Assembly (NCBI RefSeq): GCF_009795715.1
Contig: NZ_WTCR01000011.1
Location: 1-64,000, forward strand
Origin: Labilibaculum euxinicum
Lineage (GTDB): Bacteria; Bacteroidota; Bacteroidia; Bacteroidales; Marinifilaceae
Direction: 5' to 3'
DNA: 64,000 nucleotides
Part shown: in pieces, positions 9,376 to 18,758 of the stretch
How positions within the stretch are numbered: the first letter of the stretch is position 1
Layout of the letters: each line of letters begins with the position of its first letter
Program-made: the position numbers and the translations under genes
The notes under the pieces: model-generated
What the model saw: only the letters and a program-made list of their open reading frames with translations
What the model was told of the DNA's origin: nothing
Databases searched by the model: none

Positions 9376-9941
9376 AAGTAAATTTTTAAATAGTTATCAC
9401 TTGATAATAGATCGAATAAATTTTGAATGAATATTTAGTCTTAATACTCACTGTTTTCAAAATAACAAATCAATTACTACCCCTTTATTCCCCATAAAGC
9501 CAAAAGGTAACCCAAAAAAGCAATAAACTTTATTAGTTATTATCTCTCATAAGCATTTGTATATTCATCAAAGTACTATATTCATTAGCATTGAACTATA
9601 TTAAATATATACTTTTTTTTATATAAAAATATATGCCTTATAATACAAATGATTGATTCAATTTGCAAAACACAACTACCCTATTATTTAAAATATATAT
9701 AAGATAAATATCTTACACAGTTATGTTTGTTTTTTATTATCAGTAAGCAATACCAAATACATTTTGAATTGAACTTACTTTATTTCAGCTTCTGTATTGC
9801 AATTTCAAAAGGGCATACAAGCGTTTTTGTAATCCATATAAATTAAAATTTAGCATATTAATATTATATAGTTTGTTCATAATGTAATTATAATGTACAT
9901 TCAAAAAATATTTTAAAAATAAAAACCAATACTTTATTAAG
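9376..9941. other. Long AT-rich divergent intergenic region
   Basis: About 566 bases between the start of the C25 peptidase (minus) and the start of the frameshifted HU-like gene (plus). It must carry both promoters. It is strongly AT-rich with runs of A and T, and no ORF, RNA gene or clear palindrome was recognised. Confidence 0.5.
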
Positions 9942-10635
9942 ATGATTGAATATTATTTGCACTTAAATGCATTAACAGATGCTCCGGACGACTGCATTGC
10001 CAAACCTTCGCCAATTGGTGTTTTAACCCGCGAAGATTTAATTAAAGAATGTTTGTGCCGAAGGCACTGGAATTACCCCATACGAAGCTGAGAGTATGTT
10101 TAAGCGTATTGAAACTGTGGTAACAGAGAATTTGGAAAAAGGCTATTCCATCAATACGCCGTTACTAAATATTTCACCAAGTATTACCGGAGTGTTCACT
10201 AATTGGGATGACAGCTTTGATGGATCCCGTCACAAACTGCGTTTTAAATCATCACCGGGCGTATTGTTGAAGGCCGTTGCTGACTCGAGTAAACTTCACA
10301 AAATTGATCGTAAGAAAACCATCATAGATATCTATAGCTTTACGGATCATTCCATTGGTCAGGAAACAAACAGTCTTCTGCCTAATGGTGTGGGTGAATT
10401 AAAGGGAAAACGATTAAAAATGGATACTTCGGACGAAAATCAAGGAATATTCCTGATTGCTGAAGATGGCACAGAATATCGGGTTGCGGTATATGTAACC
10501 AACACCGACAGCACTCAAATTTTTCAAATTCCTGAATTAACTGCCGGCAATTACGAATTACAGGTAAGGTGTATTGCCAAAAACAACAAAAAGCTTACCA
10601 TTGGGTATCACGACAAAACTCTTAGCGTAAAATAG
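9942..10635 (+). pseudogene. HU-like DNA-binding / DUF4469 protein, broken by a 1-base frameshift
   Basis: Translation from the ATG at 9942 gives MIEYYLHLNALTDAPDDC and continues to RREDL-type HU-like sequence, but stops at TGA 10089-10091. Deleting one A in the GAAGG at 10060-10064 restores CRGTGITPYEAESMF and joins the frame that runs to 10635. The result would be an intact protein of about 230 aa: an N-terminal HU-like domain followed by a DUF4469-type beta domain (NYELQVRC, LTIGYHDKTL). This build is common in Bacteroidota for nucleoid-type or repeat-associated DNA-binding proteins. Either the gene is a recent pseudogene or the extra base is a sequencing error. A terminator follows at 10643. 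Confidence 0.75.
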
Positions 10636-10642
10636 TACATAG

Positions 10643-10664
10643 AAAGCCGGTTGATCCGGCTTTT
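10643..10664 (+). terminator. Terminator of the HU-like gene
   Basis: Stem AAAGCCGG (10643-10650) with CCGGCTTT (10656-10663), a 5-nt loop and a T-rich tail, 8 nt after the stop codon. Confidence 0.8.
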
Positions 10665-10702
10665 ATTTTACTTATTAAGCTCCTCCTATTTCATCAGGAT
10701 AG

Positions 10703-10794
10703 TTTCCCTTGCACTGCTCCAAACTTTTCCCTTGCACCAGACAATACCTTTCCCTTGTGCAAGGGAAAGACCTTCCCTATAGGTAGGGAAATTC
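10703..10794. repeat. Four-unit imperfect 23-bp tandem repeat
   Basis: TTTCCCTTGCAC begins at 10703 and 10726, TTTCCCTTGTGC at 10749 and CTTCCCT at 10772, with an exact 23-bp period. Units 3 and 4 each also contain the inverse motif, giving hairpins CTTTCCCTTG/CAAGGGAAAG (10748-10769) and TTCCCTA/TAGGGAA. It sits between convergent transcription units. Function is unknown. Confidence 0.75.
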
Positions 10795-10826
10795 TTATTT
10801 CATTGTAAGGGATGCATCAACACAAA

Positions 10827-10858
10827 AGCCCCGACAGGTTTTAAAAACTGCCGGGGCT
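10827..10858 (-). terminator. Terminator of the arginine/carbamoyl-phosphate operon
   Basis: GC-rich hairpin with arms AGCCCCG (10827-10833) and CGGGGCT (10852-10858), extended by ACAGGTTTT/AAAACTG pairing. On the minus strand it is followed by TTTTG. It lies about 110 nt after the carB stop; a small CTCACT-TAG-AGTGAG hairpin (10937-10951) lies between. Confidence 0.8.
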
Positions 10859-10969
10859 AAAATAATATAAAGTATTACAATGCTATCAGGTTTGCAAATT
10901 GCCGAAAAGCAATAAGCTTTTAAAAGAATTGATACCCTCACTTAGAGTGAGAGTACCAAAAGTTATATT

Positions 10970-13900
10970 TTACCACTCCTGCTTTTGATCTACGTAATCG
11001 CTGAAACTGTCAATTCCTAAATCTTCTATCGATTTTTTGCAGAATGAATAGATAAAGGCTGAAGCCAAACGCGCGTTGGTGATTAATGGTATGTTTAAGT
11101 CGATGGCAGTTCTTCTGATCAGGTAATCGTTATTCAACTCCGATTTGCTTAAGTTTTTGGGGATGTTAATCACCAAATCAACTTTGCGTTCTTTTATCAA
11201 ATTCTGAGCTGTTATTTCAACATCTTCATCGGGCCAACCTACACTTTCGATGGTAATTCCGTTCTCTTCCAGGAATTTTGCGGTACCTCTTGTTCCATAT
11301 AATTTGTGTCCTTTCTCTTCAAGCATCTTCGCACTTTTTAAAAGTTCCACTTTCGAGCGAATAGGACCACTGCTGATTAGGATTGCACTCTTCGGTATGC
11401 GGTAACCAACTGATAACATTGCTTTTAATATTGCATCGTAGTAATCAGCTCCTATACAGCCAACTTCACCGGTTGATGACATATCTACACCCAAAACCGG
11501 ATCTGCTTTTGACAATCTTGAAAAGGAAAACTGAGAGGCTTTTATCCCAATATGCTCCAATTCGAACATCGAAGGTAAATTGTTTGGAATAGGAACATCT
11601 AACATTGCCTGAGTGGCAGTTTCGATAAAATTAAAGTTCATTACCTTCGAAACAAAAGGAAAACTTCTACTTGCACGCAGGTTGCACTCGATAACCTTAA
11701 TGTCATTATCCTTTGCCAGTAACTGCATATTAAAAGGTCCGGTAATGTTCAGCGATTTTGCAATTTTACCAGCAATTTTACGAATTCTGCGAATGGTTTC
11801 GAAATACAGTTTTTGCGGTGGAAATACTAAAGTAGCATCTCCCGAATGTACTCCGGCAAACTCAACATGTTCCGAAATGGCATCAATAATAATTTCACCA
11901 TTTTTGGCTACTCCGTCAAACTCGATCTCTTTTGCTTCCTGAATAAATTCACTAACAACAACCGGATACTGTTTCGATACCTGCGCAGCTAAATCCAGAA
12001 AATGGCCTAATTCATCCTTGTTCGAAACCACATTCATTGCAGCACCGGAAAGCACATAACTTGGTCTGATTAATACAGGAAAACCTACTTCATCAATAAA
12101 GTCATTAATCGCTTCCTTGCTGGTTAATTCATTCCATCTAGGCTGATCAATTTTCAATTCATCAAGCATAGCTGAAAATGTCTGTCGGTTTTCGGCTCTG
12201 TCAATCGATTCAGGAGATGTTCCCAAGACTTTTACACCTGCCTTGTGCAAACGCATTGATAGGTTCTGAGGAATCTGCCCTCCAACCGATACAATTACAC
12301 CGCGGGGTGATTCCAAATCGATAATATCCAATACTCTTTCGAAAGAAAGTTCATCAAAGTACAACCGATCACACACATCGTAATCGGTACTTACCGTTTC
12401 GGGATTGTAATTGATCATTACCGATCGTAATCCTTCTTTGTTTACCGCGTTCAGCGCATTCACACTACACCAGTCAAACTCTACCGATGATCCAATTCTG
12501 TATGCACCTGAACCCAACACAATAACGGATTGATTATCGTCTGCATAAGTAATGTCATTTTCATCACCACTGTAAGTCAAATAAACGTAGTTGGTTTGTG
12601 CAGGGTACTCTGCTGCAAGTGTGTCAATTTGTTTAACAACCGGAACAATTCCTTTTGCTTTACGGTGTTTCCTCACCTCTAAAAGCTCCGATTCCATATC
12701 AGTTCTCTCTGGTTTCAAAACAAAGCGTGCTAACTGGAAATCGGAAAAACCGTATACTTTTGCTGCTTTTAGTAAAGTGTCAGGTAATTCCTGTAAGTTA
12801 TTGTATTTCTGAAGATCCCATTTCAATTTTGTGATGTGTTCCAGTTTGCTAAGGAACCATTTATCAATTTTGGTAAGATCATGTATTTTGTCAATGGAAT
12901 ATCCTTTTTCAAAAGCTTGTGCGATAGAGAAAATACGCATATCAGTTGGATGCGTTAATTCCTGATCAACATCGTCGAACTTCGAATGAACATTCCCAAC
13001 AAATCCGTGCATTCCCTGTCCAATCATACGCAAACCTTTTTGAACGGCTTCCTCGAAATTACGACCAACGGCCATTACTTCCCCTACACTCTTCATGCTG
13101 GAACCAATCTCTTTGGTTACGCCTTCAAACTTATTTAAATCCCAACGTGGAATTTTGCAAACTACATAATCTAATGCAGGTTCGAAACAAGCTGTTGTTG
13201 TTTTTGTTACAGCATTTTTAAGCTCGTGCAAGGCATAACCCAAACCAAGTTTGGCTGCAACAAAGGCCAAAGGATAACCGGTAGCTTTCGAAGCCAATGC
13301 AGATGATCTTGATAAACGGGCATTTACTTCAATTACACGGTAATCTTCCGAATTAGGATCAAGAGCATACTGAACGTTACACTCTCCCACAACGCCAAAG
13401 TGACGAATAATTTTAATGGCTAATGATCTTAGTTTGTGATACTCCGAATTGGTCAGCGTTTGCGATGGTGCAATAACGATACTCTCACCTGTATGAATTC
13501 CCAGCGGATCGAAATTTTCCATATTACAAACTGTAATACAGTTGTCATACGCATCCCTAACCACTTCATATTCTACTTCTTTCCATCCTTTTAATGATTC
13601 CTCAACCAATATCTGACTTGAATAGGACAAAGCATTTTCAGCCAACTTCTCCAATTCAGCCATATTCGAACAGAATCCGCTTCCTTGTCCACCTAAAGTA
13701 AAGGCTGCACGAACTATAATTGGAAAACCTAGTTTTTCTGCCGCTTTTAATGCTTCAGGAATGGATTCAACGGCGAAAGACTGTGGGGTTTTTACATCGA
13801 TTCCTCGAAGCTCGTTGGCAAATATCTCTCTGTCTTCAGTTTTAATAATGGTCTCGATTGGAGTCCCTAAAACCTGAAGATTGTATTTCTTTAGCAATCC

Positions 13901-14212
13901 GGCATTGAAAAGCTGAATACCACAGTTTAATGCAGTTTGTCCTCCAAAAGCCAAAAGGATTCCATCAGGCTTTTCTTTTAAGATAACCTGTTCTACAAAA
14001 TAAGGTGTAACCGGCAAAAAATAAATTTGATCGGCAATTCCTTTTGACGTTTGTACAGTTGCAATATTGGGATTGATAAGTACAGTATGAATACCTTCTT
14101 CCTTCATTGCTTTTAATGCCTGTGATCCAGAATAGTCAAACTCCCCTGCTTCACCAATTTTAAGTGCTCCGGAACCTAATACCAGTACTTTCTTTATGTT
14201 GTCTTTTATCAT
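10970..14212 (-). CDS. carB: Carbamoyl-phosphate synthase large subunit
   Basis: Makes carbamoyl phosphate from ammonia (delivered by CarA), bicarbonate and two ATP, for arginine and pyrimidine synthesis. The protein is 1080 aa from the ATG at 14210-14212 (MIKDNIKKVLVLGSGALKIG), the usual length. It has two homologous halves, each with a preATP-grasp region (VLGSGALKIGEAGEFDYSGS; VLGSGAYRIGSSVEFDWCSV) and an ATP-grasp domain. A C-terminal MGS-like allosteric domain follows (KMLEEKGHKLYGTRGTAKFL). The frame is open 45 codons further upstream, but that extension reads through an interspersed repeat and does not look like CarB. Last gene of the arginine operon. Confidence 0.97.
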   Translation of the reverse strand: MIKDNIKKVLVLGSGALKIGEAGEFDYSGSQALKAMKEEGIHTVLINPNIATVQTSKGIADQIYFLPVTPYFVEQVILKEKPDGILLAFGGQTALNCGIQLFNAGLLKKYNLQVLGTPIETIIKTEDREIFANELRGIDVKTPQSFAVESIPEALKAAEKLGFPIIVRAAFTLGGQGSGFCSNMAELEKLAENALSYSSQILVEESLKGWKEVEYEVVRDAYDNCITVCNMENFDPLGIHTGESIVIAPSQTLTNSEYHKLRSLAIKIIRHFGVVGECNVQYALDPNSEDYRVIEVNARLSRSSALASKATGYPLAFVAAKLGLGYALHELKNAVTKTTTACFEPALDYVVCKIPRWDLNKFEGVTKEIGSSMKSVGEVMAVGRNFEEAVQKGLRMIGQGMHGFVGNVHSKFDDVDQELTHPTDMRIFSIAQAFEKGYSIDKIHDLTKIDKWFLSKLEHITKLKWDLQKYNNLQELPDTLLKAAKVYGFSDFQLARFVLKPERTDMESELLEVRKHRKAKGIVPVVKQIDTLAAEYPAQTNYVYLTYSGDENDITYADDNQSVIVLGSGAYRIGSSVEFDWCSVNALNAVNKEGLRSVMINYNPETVSTDYDVCDRLYFDELSFERVLDIIDLESPRGVIVSVGGQIPQNLSMRLHKAGVKVLGTSPESIDRAENRQTFSAMLDELKIDQPRWNELTSKEAINDFIDEVGFPVLIRPSYVLSGAAMNVVSNKDELGHFLDLAAQVSKQYPVVVSEFIQEAKEIEFDGVAKNGEIIIDAISEHVEFAGVHSGDATLVFPPQKLYFETIRRIRKIAGKIAKSLNITGPFNMQLLAKDNDIKVIECNLRASRSFPFVSKVMNFNFIETATQAMLDVPIPNNLPSMFELEHIGIKASQFSFSRLSKADPVLGVDMSSTGEVGCIGADYYDAILKAMLSVGYRIPKSAILISSGPIRSKVELLKSAKMLEEKGHKLYGTRGTAKFLEENGITIESVGWPDEDVEITAQNLIKERKVDLVINIPKNLSKSELNNDYLIRRTAIDLNIPLITNARLASAFIYSFCKKSIEDLGIDSFSDYVDQKQEW

Positions 14213-14364
14213 TTTTCTTAAGCTGAGAGCCATTAGCTTATCGCTTTTGGCTGTTAATTGATAATTGTTTTTCTTTAAAAATACCCTCCTCTGTTCTTCG
14301 GACATCTCCCCTGAAAGGGAGAATAAGAATAATGAGGCTTTTTTCAACTTTAAACTTTCTCTTT
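14213..14364 (-). repeat. Interspersed repeat-like insert between carA and carB
   Basis: This 152-base gap is unusually long for the operon. It contains a hairpin TCTCCC-CTGAAA-GGGAGA (about 14305-14322) next to a GATGTCCGAAGAACAGAGGAGGG segment of the kind dispersed in many Bacteroidota genomes, and an AGCTAATGGCTCTCAGCTT stretch. It is likely a REP-type element. It creates a spurious in-frame extension of carB. Confidence 0.5.
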
Positions 14365-15453
14365 TTAACTTTTACCTTTATGATCTTCCATCATTTTAAT
14401 GAAATCATCGAACAGAAATTCGGTATCTGTAGGGCCACTGGAAGCTTCGGGGTGAAACTGAGACGCAAAAAATGGTTTGTTTGTGTGCTTTAATCCTTCG
14501 CATGTGCCATCATTGGCATTAACAAACAATGGCTCCCACTCTTTTGGTAAGGTATCCATATTAATGGCGTACCCGTGATTTTGCGAAGTGATAAAACAAC
14601 GCTTGCTTCCTTTCAGTACAACCGGCTGATTGTGACTACGGTGTCCGTACTTCAGCTTATAAGTATCAGCACCTGCAGCAAGAGCCATTAATTGTGTTCC
14701 CAGACAAATCCCCATAATTGGTGTATCCTGACCGAAAACTGTTTTTAGATTGGCGATTGCTTTTGTATTTTGTTTTGGATCACCAGGACCATTGGATATG
14801 AATAATCCATCGTATTCCTCCTGAGTAAAATCGTAATCGTGTGGAACTCTGATTACTGTGGTATCTCTTTTTAATAAACAACGGATAATGTTGTTTTTCA
14901 CACCACAATCCAACAAAACTACTTTGTGTTTTCCATTTCCGTAAACAATTTTTTCCGGTGTGCTTACCTGAGCTACAAGATTCTCCAGATTTGGATCTTT
15001 CCATTCTGGTTCTTTGCCTTCAAAAACAATTTTGGCAAGCATACTGCCTTGCTCCCGAAGCTTTTTGGTTAATGCTCGGGTGTCAACACCGTAAATTCCT
15101 GGTATTTTGTGTTGTTTCATCCAGTCTCCAAGGCTTAAACTCGCATTCCAATGACTGAATTCCTCGGTATAATCGGACACAATAAATGCAGACACCTGAA
15201 TTTTTTCCGACTCATAAAAGCGAAACAAATCATCTTCCTGCAATGTCCCCGGCACTCCATAATTTCCAATCAGAGGAAATGTACTAACCAGAATTTGTCC
15301 GCGGTACGAAGGATCGGTTAAACTCTCCGGATATCCGGTCATTGCAGTATTAAACACCATTTCTCCGGAAATGGATTCCTGGTAACCAAATGATGTACCG
15401 ATATACTCCGATCCATCCTGTAAAATTAATTTAGCTTTTGTCTCTCCTGACAT
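14365..15453 (-). CDS. carA: Carbamoyl-phosphate synthase small subunit (glutamine amidotransferase)
   Basis: Releases ammonia from glutamine for CarB. The protein is 362 aa. The N-terminal CPSase_sm domain starts at KAKLILQDGSEYIGTSFG, with FNTAMTGYPESLTDPSY following. The C-terminal class I glutaminase domain has nucleophile Cys250 in MGICLGTQL and the catalytic His-Glu pair in SQFHPEASSGPTDTE. The residue after Gly in the nucleophile elbow is Thr where many CarA have His or Asn. It lies 45 nt after argH in the same operon. Confidence 0.97.
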   Translation of the reverse strand: MSGETKAKLILQDGSEYIGTSFGYQESISGEMVFNTAMTGYPESLTDPSYRGQILVSTFPLIGNYGVPGTLQEDDLFRFYESEKIQVSAFIVSDYTEEFSHWNASLSLGDWMKQHKIPGIYGVDTRALTKKLREQGSMLAKIVFEGKEPEWKDPNLENLVAQVSTPEKIVYGNGKHKVVLLDCGVKNNIIRCLLKRDTTVIRVPHDYDFTQEEYDGLFISNGPGDPKQNTKAIANLKTVFGQDTPIMGICLGTQLMALAAGADTYKLKYGHRSHNQPVVLKGSKRCFITSQNHGYAINMDTLPKEWEPLFVNANDGTCEGLKHTNKPFFASQFHPEASSGPTDTEFLFDDFIKMMEDHKGKS

Positions 15454-15498
15454 AAAAGTTCTATAAAATGGTTAAATATAAATTTCTTTTAAACTGGT

Positions 15499-16836
15499 CT
15501 AAATTCTATTCAATAAGTTCATGTAAGCCTCTTTGGTTTTGTTGAAATTAAAACCAACGAAAATCTCATTCATCTTATCTACAATTTTATCATTGCATAA
15601 ATTGCCGATACTGCCTTCGTGAACATGATTCACTTTACCTTCGTATTTGAAAGTACCTTCTTCCACGATTTGTCCGATCTTTTTATAAGCATCGCGAAAA
15701 GGAACACCGTTAAGTACCATCTGGTTCACTTCTTCCACTGTAAACATGTACTTATAACGTTCATCCTTTAAAACATCTTTATTGATTTTCACTTCGGAAA
15801 GCATTATTCGTGTCATTTCCAAACAAGCAATCATTTTATCGAAAGCAGGCATAAAGAACTCTTTTGTAAGCTGATAGTCTCTATGATATCCGGAAGGAAG
15901 GTTTGACGTTACTGCCTGAATTTGTGCCGGCAACATCTGCAATGCATTTGCATGAGCCCGAATCAACTCAAAAACATCAGGATTCTTTTTATGAGGCATG
16001 ATACTGCTTCCTGTTGTTAATTCATCAGGAAAACTTAAAAAGTTAAAATTCTGACAGTTATACAAACAGGCATCCATAGCTAATTTTCCAATTGTCATAG
16101 CCATATTTGCCAAGGCTGAAAGAACCGTAAATTCCATCTTTCCACGCCCCATTTGTGCATAAACTACATTGTAACTTAAATCTCTAAATCCTAGTAAGTC
16201 AGTAGTCATTTGCCGGTTTAATGGAAAAGAAGATCCGTAACCGGCTCCTGATCCTAACGGATTCTGATTAACCACTTTATAAGCAGCCTGCAACACCATC
16301 ATATCATCTGATAAGCTTTCGGCATAGGCTCCAAACCACAAGCCAAATGAGGATGGCATAGCTACTTGCAGGTGAGTATAACCAGGAATTAAGACATCCT
16401 TATTCTCATTACTCTTTGCAATCAACTCATCAAAAAGTAATCTTCCTTCCCGAACAATTTCTTCCAGTTTGTTTCTTGTAAAAAGCTTTAAATCTAAAAG
16501 AACCTGATCGTTTCTTGATCGGCCGCTATGAATCTTTTTTCCAATATCACCTAAAGCTAAAGTCAACTGATATTCAATTTGAGAATGAACATCCTCTGTT
16601 CCATCATCAATCACAAAATCATTGTTTTTTATCGAGGAATAAATTTTCCGTAATTCTTCCTGAATCAATTTCAATTCTGTTTTTTCCAATAATCCGATGG
16701 ATTCGAGCATTTCAATGTGTGCAAGCGATCCCAGCACATCAAACGCAGCAAGTTGCAAGTCCAATTCGCGATCCATTCCAACAGTGAATTGTTCAATTTT
16801 TTTATCAACTTTTACGCCTTTATCCCAAAGTTTCAT
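15499..16836 (-). CDS. argH: Argininosuccinate lyase
   Basis: Cleaves argininosuccinate to arginine and fumarate, the last step of the pathway. The protein is 445 aa, of the fumarase/aspartase superfamily. The signature loop is GSSIMPHKKNPDVFELIRAHA, with His in place of the more usual Gln in MPQKKNP. Other conserved stretches are EDVHSQIEYQL and KIHSGRSRNDQVLLDLKL, and PGYTHLQVAMPSSFG. It lies 68 nt downstream of argE. Confidence 0.97.
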   Translation of the reverse strand: MKLWDKGVKVDKKIEQFTVGMDRELDLQLAAFDVLGSLAHIEMLESIGLLEKTELKLIQEELRKIYSSIKNNDFVIDDGTEDVHSQIEYQLTLALGDIGKKIHSGRSRNDQVLLDLKLFTRNKLEEIVREGRLLFDELIAKSNENKDVLIPGYTHLQVAMPSSFGLWFGAYAESLSDDMMVLQAAYKVVNQNPLGSGAGYGSSFPLNRQMTTDLLGFRDLSYNVVYAQMGRGKMEFTVLSALANMAMTIGKLAMDACLYNCQNFNFLSFPDELTTGSSIMPHKKNPDVFELIRAHANALQMLPAQIQAVTSNLPSGYHRDYQLTKEFFMPAFDKMIACLEMTRIMLSEVKINKDVLKDERYKYMFTVEEVNQMVLNGVPFRDAYKKIGQIVEEGTFKYEGKVNHVHEGSIGNLCNDKIVDKMNEIFVGFNFNKTKEAYMNLLNRI

Positions 16837-16904
16837 AGTAATTCTCTTTAAAGTTAGGTGTTCGTGTTTAATCCGTTTTTTACTTCTTGTTAACTTAGCT
16901 GAGG

Positions 16905-17975
16905 TTATATTTTCAAACCGTTCAACAAGTTATAATATTTTTCAATTCCTTTTTCAATTTCGTCAATGTAGATGAACTCATCAGCGGTATGAGATCTGGC
17001 AGAATCTCCCGGACCCAATTTTAAGGTTGGAAATCCCTTCATAATAGCCTGATCAGATGTGGTTGGAGAACCGTAATATTTCATGCCTAAGTTCAATCCT
17101 GTCTGAATTAACGGGTGCTCCAATGGTATTCCTGAAGAATTCATTCTAAAGGATCGGGCTGTAACATTACTTTCCAACTTTTCTTTGATGATTGCAAATG
17201 CCTTTTCGTTAGAATAATGCTCATTCGTGCGAACATCAACTACAAATTTGCAGGATGATGGAATTACATTGTGCTGTTTCCCTGCATTGATCTGTGTTAC
17301 TGTCATTTTTACTGCTCCCAGTATCTCAGATTCCAAAGCAAATTTATAAGAATGAAGCCATTCTATATCTCTCATTGCAATAGTTATTGAGTTAACACCC
17401 TCGTTACGGGCCGCATGTCCGGGAACACCAATTGCATCGCAATCCAGCACCATCAATCCTTTTTCTGCAATGGCCATTTCCATAAGTGTCGGCTCGCCTA
17501 CAATTCCAACATCAATTCGTCCTATTTCTTCCTGCACCAGCTCAAAACCTCCGGTTCCTGATATTTCCTCTTCTGCAGATGCTACAAAAACACGGTTATA
17601 AGCCTGATTTGTTCCCTCTAATGCCAGAAAGCTTGCGAAAAGAGAAACCAGACAGCCACCCGCATCATTGCTCCCCAGTCCGTACAATTTGCCGTCGGAC
17701 ACCTCCGGATTGAAAGGATCTTTGGTATACTTTTCAGAAGGTTTTACGGTGTCTAAATGAGAATTTAGTAGCAAAACCGGCTTTTTATCATCAAAATCCT
17801 TATTGAAAGCCCATACATTATTTCCTTTACGGTGTACCTGATATCCAAAATCAGTTAGTTTCTGCTCCATTACATCTGCAACTTGATTTTCTTCTTTGCT
17901 GTATGATTGAATAGAAATCAATTGCTTAAGTGTGGTCAAGGCTATTTCAGTATACTTTTTTAAATCCATATGCAT
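16905..17975 (-). CDS. argE: M20-family deacylase of arginine biosynthesis (ArgE type)
   Basis: A 356-aa zinc-dependent amidohydrolase. Metal-site motifs are LLNSHLDTVKP, GLGSNDAGGCLVSL and VASAEEEISGTGG, and a dimerisation domain lies in the middle. In Bacteroidota the homologue in this operon position removes the acyl group (acetyl or succinyl) from acyl-citrulline rather than acyl-ornithine. Which substrate applies here cannot be read from sequence. It is spaced 3 nt from argB; the start may instead be the second Met (17969). Confidence 0.88.
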   Translation of the reverse strand: MHMDLKKYTEIALTTLKQLISIQSYSKEENQVADVMEQKLTDFGYQVHRKGNNVWAFNKDFDDKKPVLLLNSHLDTVKPSEKYTKDPFNPEVSDGKLYGLGSNDAGGCLVSLFASFLALEGTNQAYNRVFVASAEEEISGTGGFELVQEEIGRIDVGIVGEPTLMEMAIAEKGLMVLDCDAIGVPGHAARNEGVNSITIAMRDIEWLHSYKFALESEILGAVKMTVTQINAGKQHNVIPSSCKFVVDVRTNEHYSNEKAFAIIKEKLESNVTARSFRMNSSGIPLEHPLIQTGLNLGMKYYGSPTTSDQAIMKGFPTLKLGPGDSARSHTADEFIYIDEIEKGIEKYYNLLNGLKI

Positions 17976-17978
17976 AAG

Positions 17979-18758
17979 CTAAGAATTAATAATTTGTGTT
18001 CCTGAGGAATGATTTGTCTCCATCGAAACAAAATTCCCGATTACAACCTCTTCCACTCCTTTTGATAAGGCATAAAATGCATTTTGTGTTTTGGGCAGCA
18101 TTCCTGTATTAATCTTACCTAATTTCACCATTTCGGAGCATTTTACGTCAGAAAGAACAGGCATTACACTACTGTCATCCTCCGCATTCATTAATACTCC
18201 AAGTTTTTCGAAACTATAAATCAATTTCACCTTATAGAAACGACTTAAAGCAACGGCTACTTCTGTTGCTACTGTATCGGCATTGGTGTTGAATAATTGT
18301 CCCTTGCCATCATGAGTAATCGGAGCAATAACCAAAACCGAATTGCATTCAATTTGCTTGCATAAAGCCAGGGTATTCACTGCTGTAACATCACCAACAA
18401 AACCAAAATCGACCTTTGTATTGCTTCTTTTTTCAGCCCTGATCAAATCCAAATCGGCACCACACATTCCCATTGCATTTACTCCACGAGCCTGCAAAGC
18501 AGCAACAATATTCTTATTAATTAGTCCTGCATAAACCATGGTAACCAACTTCAGGTTTTCGGCATCAGTTATGCGTCTTCCATCCACCATTTTGGTTTGA
18601 ACTCCAAGTTTGCCTGCTAAATCGGATGCTAGTTTTCCACCTCCGTGAACCAATACAATCTTGCCGTTTAAATTTGAAAATGCATCGAGAAAATCATTTA
18701 GTTTTTCGGTATCGTCAATTACGTTACCACCAATTTTTACAACAGTTAAATCTATCAT
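17979..18758 (-). CDS. argB: Acetylglutamate (or acylglutamate) kinase
   Basis: Phosphorylates the N-acylglutamate gamma-carboxyl using ATP. The protein is 259 aa, of the amino acid kinase fold. The N-terminal lysine motif is VVKIGGNVID and the Gly-rich loop is LVHGGGKLASDLAGKLG, with ITDAENLKLVTMVYAGLINK following. The C-terminus has MLPKTQNAFYAL. It is short, with no N-terminal helix of the arginine-inhibited hexameric type, so feedback control at this enzyme may be absent and transcriptional control may carry more weight (inference). Its start overlaps the argD stop by 4 nt. Confidence 0.95.
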   Translation of the reverse strand: MIDLTVVKIGGNVIDDTEKLNDFLDAFSNLNGKIVLVHGGGKLASDLAGKLGVQTKMVDGRRITDAENLKLVTMVYAGLINKNIVAALQARGVNAMGMCGADLDLIRAEKRSNTKVDFGFVGDVTAVNTLALCKQIECNSVLVIAPITHDGKGQLFNTNADTVATEVAVALSRFYKVKLIYSFEKLGVLMNAEDDSSVMPVLSDVKCSEMVKLGKINTGMLPKTQNAFYALSKGVEEVVIGNFVSMETNHSSGTQIINS

